A DNA stretch of 6,799 bases, from contig PBJL01000004.1 of the NCBI GenBank assembly GCA_002721105.1, forward strand, positions 5,046 to 11,844, read 5' to 3'. Shown one piece after another: positions 1 through 6,412 of the stretch. Below the pieces are notes generated by a model, which saw only the letters and a list, made by a program, of their open reading frames with translations, was not told where the DNA came from and searched no databases. The first letter of the stretch is position 1; each line of letters starts with the position of its first letter. The position numbers and the translations under genes are program-made. The DNA comes from Acidiferrobacteraceae bacterium (GTDB taxonomy: Bacteria; Pseudomonadota; Gammaproteobacteria; Arenicellales; UBA868).

Positions 1-1129
1 GTACTACGGAGACCGTTTCTAGGTAATCCTCGAAAGTTTCTCCAGGCACACCCATCAACACTAAAAGAGAGGTCGCTACCCCATATTCTCTAGCTGTTCG
101 ACAAAATTTAATGAGTTCTTCATTGGTGTATCTAGGGCGTTTTAGGATCTCGCGGCGTATTCTGAAAGATCCCGACTCCAAACCAACATTTAGGGCAGTA
201 ACATTTGCCTTTTGACAAAGTTCTAGAAACTTCCTATATTTTTCTTCAATCCGAACAAAGTTGGAATGAAGAGCTAAATTGATTCTAAAGGCTAATTTTT
301 CTTTTCTAGAATTGTTGTATTTGGCTAATTTTTCAAACAAGTCAATTCCTTTTAAGATATCGGCTCCAACAGTTTCGATTTCCAAGTAGATATGTTTCAT
401 TCTTGGATACTGTTGGGTCAAAAATTCAATTTCCGAAATCATGTCTTCCGAGGAACGATAGCGAACATATTGGCCTTCAGCCAATTCTTCCATTGCATGG
501 TTAGAACAATATGTGCATTTATAAGGGCAGCCTCTCCCAACTAATATAGAAGCTTCCTCATGGGGATTTGCTATCCAACGTTCCCAAAGGGTACGGTCAA
601 CGTGAGGAATGGTATCCAATTCTTCATTAAAGGGAGCGGTGGGATTTCTTTCAATATTTCCTGTTTCAGGATGCTTTATCCAAAGATTAGGAATACACGA
701 TGGAAATTTTCCTGCCTCAAGTTGTCGGGTCAATTCCAGAACTGCTGAGTCTCCCTCACTAATGCAAATAGCATCCAAATTTACACATTCTATAGCTTGT
801 TCGGGGGCCAAGGAGGCATGGTGCCCACCTAAAATAACAAAAACACTAGGGTCTATTTCCTTTACTAGGGCAGCGACCTTTTCAATAGCTGGAAACTGAG
901 AGGATACAGCAGATAAACAGAACAACCGGGGCCTTTTTTCTTTAATATATTTTTCTAAAATTTTTCGAAGGGGAGTGACAGGACTAACTACAAACAAATC
1001 AGTGCTATGGCCTGCCACTTTCAATACGGTTGCAATTATAGATATCCCAAATGGGATTTCCATTGGAGATCGCATTGGCTTATCAATAGAGGCATAGTTC
1101 TCGATTGAATAAACACATCCTATTTCCAT
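1..1129 (-). CDS. B12-binding-type radical SAM protein, 3' part beyond the window
   Basis: The reading frame is open from an ATG at 1129-1127 to the left edge, giving 376 codons without a stop; the C-terminus lies outside the window. The first ~130 residues resemble the cobalamin-binding Rossmann-like domain of this superfamily: a PFGISIIATVLKVAGH stretch near residues 25-40 and an ILGGHHA motif at 99-105. The radical SAM core follows, with the [4Fe-4S]-binding CxxxCxxC motif (C201, C205, C208, in GRGCPYKCTYCSN) and a GVPGET motif at 360-365 typical of the later part of the barrel. Such proteins use S-adenosylmethionine radical chemistry, often for methylation or rearrangement; the substrate cannot be read from the sequence. 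The start is supported by a GAGAG-rich Shine-Dalgarno-like tract 9 nt upstream. It is transcribed away from the sugar genes, so a role in the same polysaccharide is only a guess. Confidence 0.88.
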   Translation of the reverse strand, partial: MEIGCVYSIENYASIDKPMRSPMEIPFGISIIATVLKVAGHSTDLFVVSPVTPLRKILEKYIKEKRPRLFCLSAVSSQFPAIEKVAALVKEIDPSVFVILGGHHASLAPEQAIECVNLDAICISEGDSAVLELTRQLEAGKFPSCIPNLWIKHPETGNIERNPTAPFNEELDTIPHVDRTLWERWIANPHEEASILVGRGCPYKCTYCSNHAMEELAEGQYVRYRSSEDMISEIEFLTQQYPRMKHIYLEIETVGADILKGIDLFEKLAKYNNSRKEKLAFRINLALHSNFVRIEEKYRKFLELCQKANVTALNVGLESGSFRIRREILKRPRYTNEELIKFCRTAREYGVATSLLVLMGVPGETFEDYLETVSVV

Positions 1130-1519
1130 TAATTCAAACTCTCTCTTACAGTTATATATAATAAGGAAATTAATTTTTTAATTAAAAAAAACTATACTAG
1201 AAAACCTTAGCTAAATCAATAAAATAGGGGGCTTTCATTACTACACTTTTAAAAACCATATTGATTTTATTTGTCAAATTCGGTTTCCCCATAGGATAAA
1301 AGGCTATGGTAAAAGAAGCTATTTAGGTTCAATGGAAAGCTTACGATAACTGATAGGAGTTTTCTAGAAAATGGTGAAATTTTGTAAAAAATAGAATCAA
1401 TTAGTATTGACTAGGATGTTGTCTTTTTTAAAGGCCTCGATCAGCAGGTGGCAAAAGTTGAAAAGATAGTATGAGTTCATTGAGCTTCGCATTCTTGTTG
1501 TTTTGAAAACTAATTGGTT
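1130..1519. other. AT-rich stretch without an intact gene
   Basis: No open frame of useful length, tRNA-like or repeat-array structure is seen here. It should hold the promoter of the divergent radical SAM gene: on the minus strand there are TATA-like runs around 1153-1162, but no convincing -35/-10 pair. A short AT inverted repeat (TTAATT at 1170-1175, AATTAA at 1180-1185) is present and too weak to call. One plus-strand frame from 1228 to about 1400 gives protein-like stretches broken by several stops (1297, 1324 and later), which could be a decayed coding sequence, but I do not recognise a family. Confidence 0.5.
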
Positions 1520-1727
1520 TTAAACAATTCGTTTAAACTTATTGTTAATGCAAGGTAGGGCCCCATTTGGCCATACGTTGAAATAATTAATATTCCCATT
1601 ATCTCTTTTTTCGTTTACTGTAATAAGGGGTAGCTGATGTAGCAAATTCCTATGTTCTGGAAATATATTTCCCATACGAGTAGTTGTGGAGGTTTTACCC
1701 ACACTTGTTTGCAAAATCGAACTCCCT
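1520..1727 (-). pseudogene. 3'-end remnant of a polysaccharide deacetylase gene
   Basis: This stretch is a second copy of the last ~70 codons of the intact deacetylase at 5273-6352. Over 208 aligned bases there are 11 substitutions plus one 2-bp deletion (about 95% identity), and the stop codon is retained at 1520-1522. The matching reading frame begins REFDFANKCG, but two bases missing near 1697-1699 turn the next codon into TAA, so the frame is broken. The rest of the gene is absent: similarity ends at 1727 and the sequence changes to an unrelated glycosyltransferase-like fragment on the other strand. Of the 10 codons that differ from the intact copy, 6 are nonsynonymous (for example P for L, L for R, N for I), which fits loss of constraint. 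A 64-residue open frame from a TTG at 1714 exists only because of the frameshift and is not a real gene. Confidence 0.9.
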
Positions 1728-1972
1728 TGGCAAACAGCATCGTGATTTTATATCTCTTACATGATATTGCAGCTTCGGTTGAACATTTTTTTTCGATCCC
1801 AGATAAATGGAAAGATGGACTGAATAACTTAGGAGGAAACTGTTCCCTTTCAATTTCGGATGTGGCTAAAAAAATCGCATCAGTTTATGCAAGGAAGATA
1901 TGGGAATCTATTCTATTAAAACTTTGGGAAAAAATAATAATGAGGTTCATTATCCGGTTCAATACAATATAG
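1728..1972 (+). pseudogene. C-terminal stub of a GT4-like glycosyltransferase (probable)
   Basis: The plus-strand frame ending at the TAG at 1970-1972 reads like the extreme C-terminus of a group 1 (GT4) glycosyltransferase. A 'DIAASVEHFFSIPDKWKDG' segment resembles the usual end-of-domain 'D..ala.ai..ll.dp..r..m' pattern. It is followed by 'SDVAKKIASVY', resembling the terminal 'fs...va.....lY' helix. Nothing of the donor-binding or catalytic regions is present, because the frame runs upstream straight into the antisense of the deacetylase remnant. An ATG at 1652 opens a longer frame of 106 codons, but its first 25 residues are antisense deacetylase sequence, so that frame is an accident of the junction. 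The assignment rests on a short, loosely conserved region; an unrelated protein end is possible. Confidence 0.42.
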
Positions 1973-2094
1973 AAAAAATACAAAAAACTGAATTCCAATT
2001 AACGGGAAATATGGAAAAGGAAATCGAGCGAACACTTTTCTTAATATGAAAAATTTACAAGTAAAAAAATTAAACATGTTTACAAATTCTAATT

Positions 2095-2100
2095 AAAAGG
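2095..2100 (+). promoter_or_regulatory. Shine-Dalgarno site of rfbF
   Basis: AAAAGG ends 6 nt before the ATG at 2107 and supports that start. It is the clearest ribosome-binding site of the four plus-strand genes. The preceding 134-bp gap (1973-2106) is AT-rich, carries two TTTACAA repeats (starting at 2054 and 2079), and shows no convincing promoter. Confidence 0.6.
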
Positions 2101-2106
2101 TTTTTC

Positions 2107-2877
2107 ATGAAAGTAGTTATTTTGTGTGGTGGTATAGGCACCCGGTTACGTGAGGAAACAGAGTTTCGTCCTAAATCCATGGTCAAAATAGGGGCTAAAC
2201 CTATTCTATGGCATATTATGAAGCATTATGCCCACCACGGGTTCAACCAATTTGTTCTTTGCCTAGGTTACAAAGGAGAGGTGATCAAGGAGTATTTTTA
2301 TCACTATATGCTTCATAGTAATGATGTAACGGTAAAATTGGGGCAGAGTAGAAAAATCATCATACACGAGAGTAACCAGATTGAAGACTGGGAGATCGCC
2401 ATGGTTGATACGGGAGAAAACTCCCTTAAAGGCGCGAGGATACATAAAATACAAAAATATATTGATGATGACTTCATGATCACTTATGGCGATGGTGTTA
2501 GTGATATTAATATAAGGGATTTGATCAAATTTCATAAAGATCATGGAAAAATCGGAACCGTTACAGGAGTTAGTCCTCGATCCTCTTATGGTCAAATCAA
2601 GTCTGAAAAAGGAAAAGTTCTTGATTTTATTGAGAAACCAAAAATCGAAGAAGGTATTATCAATGGAGGATTTTTTGTTTTTCAAAAAGGGATCTTTGAT
2701 TACCTTAGTTCAGATGAGGATTGCGACTTTGAAGTCGGCCCACTAGGACAACTTACGCAAGATGGGCAATTAATGGTTTACCACCATAAAGGGGATTGGG
2801 CCTGTATGGATACGTATCGAGATTCTTTATTTTTAAATGATTTATGGAAAAATGGAAAAGCATTTTGGAATGCTTAG
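2107..2877 (+). CDS. rfbF: Glucose-1-phosphate cytidylyltransferase
   Basis: This enzyme transfers CMP from CTP to alpha-D-glucose-1-phosphate, giving CDP-glucose, the first step of CDP-deoxysugar synthesis in the cytoplasm. The 256-residue length matches the family. The nucleotidyltransferase signature LCGGIGTRL sits at residues 6-14, followed by RPKSMVKIG (21-29) with the conserved lysine. ITYGDGVSD (125-133) carries the metal-binding aspartate D129, FIEKPK is at 174-179 and INGGFFVF at 185-192. The C-terminal GDWACMDTYRD (229-239) holds the second expected metal ligand, D235. That last block and the GYKGEVIKEYF segment (54-64) separate RfbF from glucose-1-phosphate thymidylyl- and uridylyltransferases. 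It is the first gene of a plus-strand run, and the dehydratase follows after 20 nt, as is usual for this pathway pair. Confidence 0.96.
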   Translation: MKVVILCGGIGTRLREETEFRPKSMVKIGAKPILWHIMKHYAHHGFNQFVLCLGYKGEVIKEYFYHYMLHSNDVTVKLGQSRKIIIHESNQIEDWEIAMVDTGENSLKGARIHKIQKYIDDDFMITYGDGVSDINIRDLIKFHKDHGKIGTVTGVSPRSSYGQIKSEKGKVLDFIEKPKIEEGIINGGFFVFQKGIFDYLSSDEDCDFEVGPLGQLTQDGQLMVYHHKGDWACMDTYRDSLFLNDLWKNGKAFWNA

Positions 2878-2897
2878 TAGGCTGAACTAAAAAAAGT

Positions 2898-3983
2898 ATG
2901 TTTGAAAATTTATACAAGGGTAAACGAGTTTTAATTACAGGGCATACAGGATTCAAGGGCTCCTGGTTATGTGCCTGGCTTTTAGACCTCGGGGCGACCG
3001 TTGCTGGTTATTCTGTGGATGTGCCAACAGAGCCCTCACATTTTGAGGCATTGGATCTGGCCAGTCGAATTGAACATATTCAGGGCGACGTTCGAAATAA
3101 ACGCTTCCTTAAAGAAGCTCTAAACAAATTTAACCCTGATATCGTTTTTCATTTGGCTGCCCAGCCACTCGTAAGAGAATCTTATGAAAACCCAATTCTT
3201 ACCTTTGAAACAAACTCCTTAGGAACTCTGAACCTATTAGATTGCATGCGTGACCCCTCGTCGGTTGCTGCAATCGTATTAATAACCAGCGACAAATGTT
3301 ATGAAAATGTGGAATGGTTATGGGGCTACCGTGAAAATGATCGACTAGGAGGAAAGGACCCTTACAGCGCTTCAAAAGCTTGCGCAGAAATTATCTCAAA
3401 GGTTTATATGGAATCTTATTTTGGAGATAAAGGGCCAGCCATTGCTACGACCCGTGCGGGTAATGTGATAGGGGGAGGCGACTGGGCTAGGAACAGAATA
3501 GTTCCTGATTGTGTCCGAGCCTGGTCAAAGGGAGAAAAGGTGTTAGTAAGAAACCCAAATGCAACCCGGCCCTGGCAACATGTTCTGGAGCCTTTAAATG
3601 GTTATCTTGCCCTGGGAAAAAAATTATTGCAGGGGGATCCCGAGGTTAAAAACCAAGCATTTAATTTTGGTCCCACCGCAAAAGTAAACCAATCGGTTGG
3701 GGATCTGATTGTTGAGATTGCCAAATATTGGCCTGGCAGCGAATGGAAATTTGAACAGGAAGTAAATTCTTCCAAGCCCGAAGCAACGCTACTAAAACTC
3801 AACTGCGATAAGGCACTTCAAATATTAAACTGGAATTCTGTTTTGGACTTTTCTGAAACTGCTCGAATGACAGGAAAGTGGTATCAGGACTTTTATAGTC
3901 AGAAAACTTCTGCCATTTCTAATACCACTAGCGACCAAATTGAAGAGTATGTAGAAAAGGCGAAACGGTTAAACCTTCGATAG
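2898..3983 (+). CDS. rfbG: CDP-glucose 4,6-dehydratase
   Basis: It converts CDP-glucose to CDP-4-keto-6-deoxyglucose by an NAD-dependent oxidation, elimination and reduction. It is an extended short-chain dehydrogenase of 361 residues, the usual length. The NAD-binding glycine motif GHTGFKG lies at 15-21, D64 follows in QGDVRN, and HLAAQPLVRESY is at 85-96. The catalytic region has ITSDKCYEN (129-137) and the YxxxK pair Y156/K160 in PYSASKACAE. RAGNVIGGGDWARNRIVPD (186-204) and RPWQHVLEPLNGYL (224-237) are hallmarks of the CDP-glucose rather than dTDP-glucose dehydratases. The ATG at 2898 has only an A-rich leader and no good Shine-Dalgarno, but the N-terminus aligns with the family start. 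It lies directly downstream of its pathway partner rfbF. Confidence 0.96.
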   Translation: MFENLYKGKRVLITGHTGFKGSWLCAWLLDLGATVAGYSVDVPTEPSHFEALDLASRIEHIQGDVRNKRFLKEALNKFNPDIVFHLAAQPLVRESYENPILTFETNSLGTLNLLDCMRDPSSVAAIVLITSDKCYENVEWLWGYRENDRLGGKDPYSASKACAEIISKVYMESYFGDKGPAIATTRAGNVIGGGDWARNRIVPDCVRAWSKGEKVLVRNPNATRPWQHVLEPLNGYLALGKKLLQGDPEVKNQAFNFGPTAKVNQSVGDLIVEIAKYWPGSEWKFEQEVNSSKPEATLLKLNCDKALQILNWNSVLDFSETARMTGKWYQDFYSQKTSAISNTTSDQIEEYVEKAKRLNLR

Positions 3984-3988
3984 GCCCA

Positions 3989-4447
3989 ATGAAAGAATCA
4001 GAAGAAATTGAAGGAGTGGTTATTCAGCCTTTGAGGCAGATAATTGACAATCGTGGAGCTGTTTTGCATATGATGAGAAACGATTTCGAATTGTATGAAA
4101 AGTTCGGTGAGGTTTACTTCAGCGAAATATTACCAGGAATTGTTAAGGCATGGAAGATGCAAAAAGAAAAAACCCAGAACCTCGCGGTTCCTATCAATAA
4201 AATCAGATTAGTTATTTACGATTCTAGGCCCCACTCCAGCACATATGGCAAAGTTAAAGAATACGTGATTGGACGTCCAGACAATTACAACCTGATTCAT
4301 ATTCCCCCGATGCTATGGTATGGAATTCAATCACTCGATGGAAAAGGTGCTCTCGTTTGCAATTGTGCCAACTATCCAAATAATCCTAAGAGAATGGAAT
4401 CCCTGCCCTCAGACTCAGATCAGATACCATATACATGGAAAACATGA
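3989..4447 (+). CDS. RmlC-like cupin, probable CDP-4-keto-6-deoxyhexose epimerase or isomerase
   Basis: A 152-residue protein of the dTDP-4-dehydrorhamnose 3,5-epimerase (RmlC) cupin family, shorter than classical RmlC (~180). Family features include the N-terminal GVVIQPLRQIIDNRGAVLHM (9-28), KFGEVYFSEILPGIVKAW (38-55), KIRLVIYDSRPHSSTYG (71-87), a second cupin strand with IPPMLWYG (105-112), NCANYPNNP (125-133) and the terminal IPYTW (146-150). Its position just after rfbG suggests the 4-keto product of RfbG is its substrate. Unusual is the first active-site strand: where RmlC has RGLHYQ this protein has KAWKMQ, so the catalytic histidine aligns with K56. It may therefore perform altered chemistry (single epimerisation or isomerisation) or be inactive. 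The start is 5 nt after the rfbG stop, with an AGG overlapping that stop as a weak ribosome-binding site. Family placement is firm; the exact reaction is inferred. Confidence 0.82.
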   Translation: MKESEEIEGVVIQPLRQIIDNRGAVLHMMRNDFELYEKFGEVYFSEILPGIVKAWKMQKEKTQNLAVPINKIRLVIYDSRPHSSTYGKVKEYVIGRPDNYNLIHIPPMLWYGIQSLDGKGALVCNCANYPNNPKRMESLPSDSDQIPYTWKT

Positions 4448-4482
4448 TGCCCATTCAAAATTTCTCTATAATCCGTTGATCC

Positions 4483-5256
4483 ATGCCCCTAATTTCCGTG
4501 GTCACATCTGTCTATAATGGTGAAGCTTATTTAAAAGAATGCGTGGACAGTGTTCTAAACCAGACCTTTCAGGATTTCGAATACATCATTCTAAATAATG
4601 GTTCCACTGATGGAACTGCTGAAATCCTGTCTCAGTATACCGAACCTCGCTTACAAATAGTGCATCAGGAGAACCAGGGTCTTTCGCGATCCTTAAACAA
4701 GGGAATTCACATGGCAAGCAGTGAACTTATTGCGCGCCTTGATGCTGACGATTTTTCAAATCCCTATAGACTTGAAAAACAAATTAATTTTATGAACCAG
4801 CATCCCGAGATTGTCCTCTGTGGATCCCAATTCAAAGTGCTTTTAGGAATGGACTATATAGATAACCCAACGCATGGTCTTGAAGATGACGAGTCCATTA
4901 GAAAATCTATGAGTTGTTTCAATCCATTTGCGCACAGTACAGTAGTATTTAGAAAGGCGGCTTTTATTAAGTCTGGAGGCTACAGGGAAAAATTCAAATT
5001 CGGCCAGGATTACGATTTATGGTCCAGAATACTTGATTTTGGAGAAGCCTATATTCTTAGAAATGAGTTGAGCACCATCCGTCTGCACGAACTGTCAACC
5101 TCGAGTAAAAACAGCAAAGCAATAAGAATTGAAGGCCTTCAAATTCGGTGGAATGCTTTTAAAAAATTCGGAGGAAACCCTGGAGAAGCCTTGTTTCACT
5201 TTTTAAAAAGCATGATAGGTCTATATACCCCTCCCAAAAGCCCCTTTAAAAAATAA
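4483..5256 (+). CDS. Family 2 (GT-A) glycosyltransferase
   Basis: A 257-residue inverting GT2 transferase that would add a sugar from a nucleotide donor to a growing lipid-linked or surface glycan at the cytoplasmic side. The N-terminus PLISVVTSVYNGEAYLKECVDSVLNQT (2-28) is the canonical start of the nucleotide-binding fold. NNGSTDGT (38-45) carries the conserved aspartate, and ENQGLSRSLNKGI (63-75) follows. The DxD metal site is D87/D89 in ARLDADDF. GQDYDLW (174-180) supplies the expected acidic pair, including the probable base D176. There is no transmembrane segment after the catalytic domain. The ATG at 4483 lacks a good Shine-Dalgarno, but it places the family motif at the very N-terminus. 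The gene follows the cupin after 35 nt and is convergent with the deacetylase. Donor and acceptor cannot be assigned; the CDP-sugar made upstream is a reasonable guess for the donor. Confidence 0.92.
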   Translation: MPLISVVTSVYNGEAYLKECVDSVLNQTFQDFEYIILNNGSTDGTAEILSQYTEPRLQIVHQENQGLSRSLNKGIHMASSELIARLDADDFSNPYRLEKQINFMNQHPEIVLCGSQFKVLLGMDYIDNPTHGLEDDESIRKSMSCFNPFAHSTVVFRKAAFIKSGGYREKFKFGQDYDLWSRILDFGEAYILRNELSTIRLHELSTSSKNSKAIRIEGLQIRWNAFKKFGGNPGEALFHFLKSMIGLYTPPKSPFKK

Positions 5257-5272
5257 AAAAAAGTTTCTCCGA

Positions 5273-5289
5273 TTAAACGACTCGTTTAA
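5273..5289. repeat. 17-bp perfect palindrome over the deacetylase stop codon
   Basis: TTAAACGA, a single C, then TCGTTTAA form two perfect 8-base arms. It covers the final codons and stop of the minus-strand deacetylase and lies in the 16-bp gap after the GT2 stop. On the minus strand it is followed at a short distance by T-rich sequence (complement of 5250-5265), so a weak AT-rich terminator between convergent genes is possible. The central loop is too short unless inner pairs open. The remnant copy at 1520-1536 has one arm mismatch. Confidence 0.4.
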
Positions 5290-6352
5290 ACTTATTGATA
5301 ATGCAAGGTAAGGCCCCATTTAGCCACACGTTTAAATAATTAATATTCCCATTATCTCTTTTTTCGTTTACTGTAATACGGGGTAGCTGTTGTAGCAAAT
5401 TCCTGTGTTCTGGAAATATATTTCCCATACGAGTAGTTGTGGAGGTTTTGAACCCACACTTGTTTGCAAAATCAAACTCCCTATTTCCAGCTTCGTTTTG
5501 GGTTCCAAAGGGATAACAAAAATGTTCTACTTTGTGTCCTGTCATCGACTCAATTTTGTCGCGAGATCCCTCCATTTCCTTAATTAGCATACTATCAGAA
5601 AGCTGATTTAAAGGGTTGTGATGAATCGTGTGCGCTCCTATTTCTACCAAGGGATCTTGGTGCATCTCACGGATTTGTTCCCATGTAAGAGAAATCTCTG
5701 AGGTCTTATCAAACAGGTTTATATTATTTTTTTCTATTATTTGTCTTATTCGTTCCGTTAATTCTTCCGGGGGACCATTTAGTATTAAATTGTGTATTGC
5801 GTGGTAAGTTGCTTCTTTTTCCCAAAAATTGGGGCAAGAAAATCGATATTTTTTTTCATTGAGTTCAAAATCTAATTGGCTATTTTTTAAAACTAGGTCC
5901 TCAAGCAAATACCACCATAAGATTGCCTTATTGTCTGGCAAATCAGTCGCCACATATACAGTGAAGGGGATCCCATATTTTTTAAAAATTGGATAAGCAA
6001 ACCGGTAGTTGTCTACGTAACCATCGTCAAAGGTAAATACTATAAACTTTTTTCTTATATAATCTCCATTTAAAATTTGTTGGACTTGGCCAATAGGAAT
6101 GATTTTGTAATTATTTTTGAGTAAAAATAAGATTGTTTTTTCCAGATATTCGGGGGTCACCTCAAGTCCTGAATTATTTCTTATTCTTTGATATGAATTT
6201 TTAGGGCAAACACGATGGAACATTAGTATGCTCCCAACCCCTGAATAAAATGGTTTTGAAAGGAGATGACTTCTCGTGTGGAATAGAGATGGAAAAAGGA
6301 GTCTAGCAGTCGCTCGTTTAATAATCCTGGAATACACTTGGTTTTCCTTCAT
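5273..6352 (-). CDS. NodB-domain polysaccharide deacetylase (CE4 family)
   Basis: A 359-residue carbohydrate esterase family 4 protein expected to remove N- or O-acetyl groups from a polysaccharide or its precursor, using a divalent metal. ILMFHRV (42-48) marks the start of the domain. Motif 1 is FTFDDG (106-111), with the base D109 and metal ligand D110. Motif 2 is HTIHHN (241-246), giving metal ligands H241 and H245; the usual HP is HN here. CYPFGTQNE (279-287) corresponds to the RxPYG-type motif 3. An insertion of about 90 residues between motifs 1 and 2, with an ILWWYLLED block at 144-152, is common in exopolysaccharide-locus members. There is no signal peptide, so a cytoplasmic site is likely. 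No strong Shine-Dalgarno is visible before the ATG at 6352. Its 3' 210 bp are nearly duplicated at 1520-1727. The upstream acyltransferase-like gene ends 60 nt before it, suggesting co-transcription. Confidence 0.9.
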   Translation of the reverse strand: MKENQVYSRIIKRATARLLFPSLFHTRSHLLSKPFYSGVGSILMFHRVCPKNSYQRIRNNSGLEVTPEYLEKTILFLLKNNYKIIPIGQVQQILNGDYIRKKFIVFTFDDGYVDNYRFAYPIFKKYGIPFTVYVATDLPDNKAILWWYLLEDLVLKNSQLDFELNEKKYRFSCPNFWEKEATYHAIHNLILNGPPEELTERIRQIIEKNNINLFDKTSEISLTWEQIREMHQDPLVEIGAHTIHHNPLNQLSDSMLIKEMEGSRDKIESMTGHKVEHFCYPFGTQNEAGNREFDFANKCGFKTSTTTRMGNIFPEHRNLLQQLPRITVNEKRDNGNINYLNVWLNGALPCIINKFKRVV

Positions 6353-6412
6353 TTATATTTGAACAGGAAATTTGAAACCGGAAAAACATTCTAATGAAGC
6401 AAGACCCACAAG

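Noticed and set aside
609..899. 96-codon plus-strand open frame
   Set aside because: It lies entirely opposite the radical SAM coding frame, which has clear motifs; it is a shadow.
1652..1972. 106-codon plus-strand open frame beginning at the ATG at 1652
   Set aside because: Its first 25 residues are antisense to the deacetylase remnant; only the part from 1728 on resembles a protein family, so the frame is a chimera of the junction.
2263..2685. 140-codon minus-strand open frame
   Set aside because: It is antisense to the well-supported rfbF gene and resembles no protein family.
4467..4472. TATAAT hexamer just before the GT2 gene, considered as an internal promoter
   Set aside because: It is only 10 nt from the start codon and has no -35 element at the right distance, so it would give an almost leaderless transcript.
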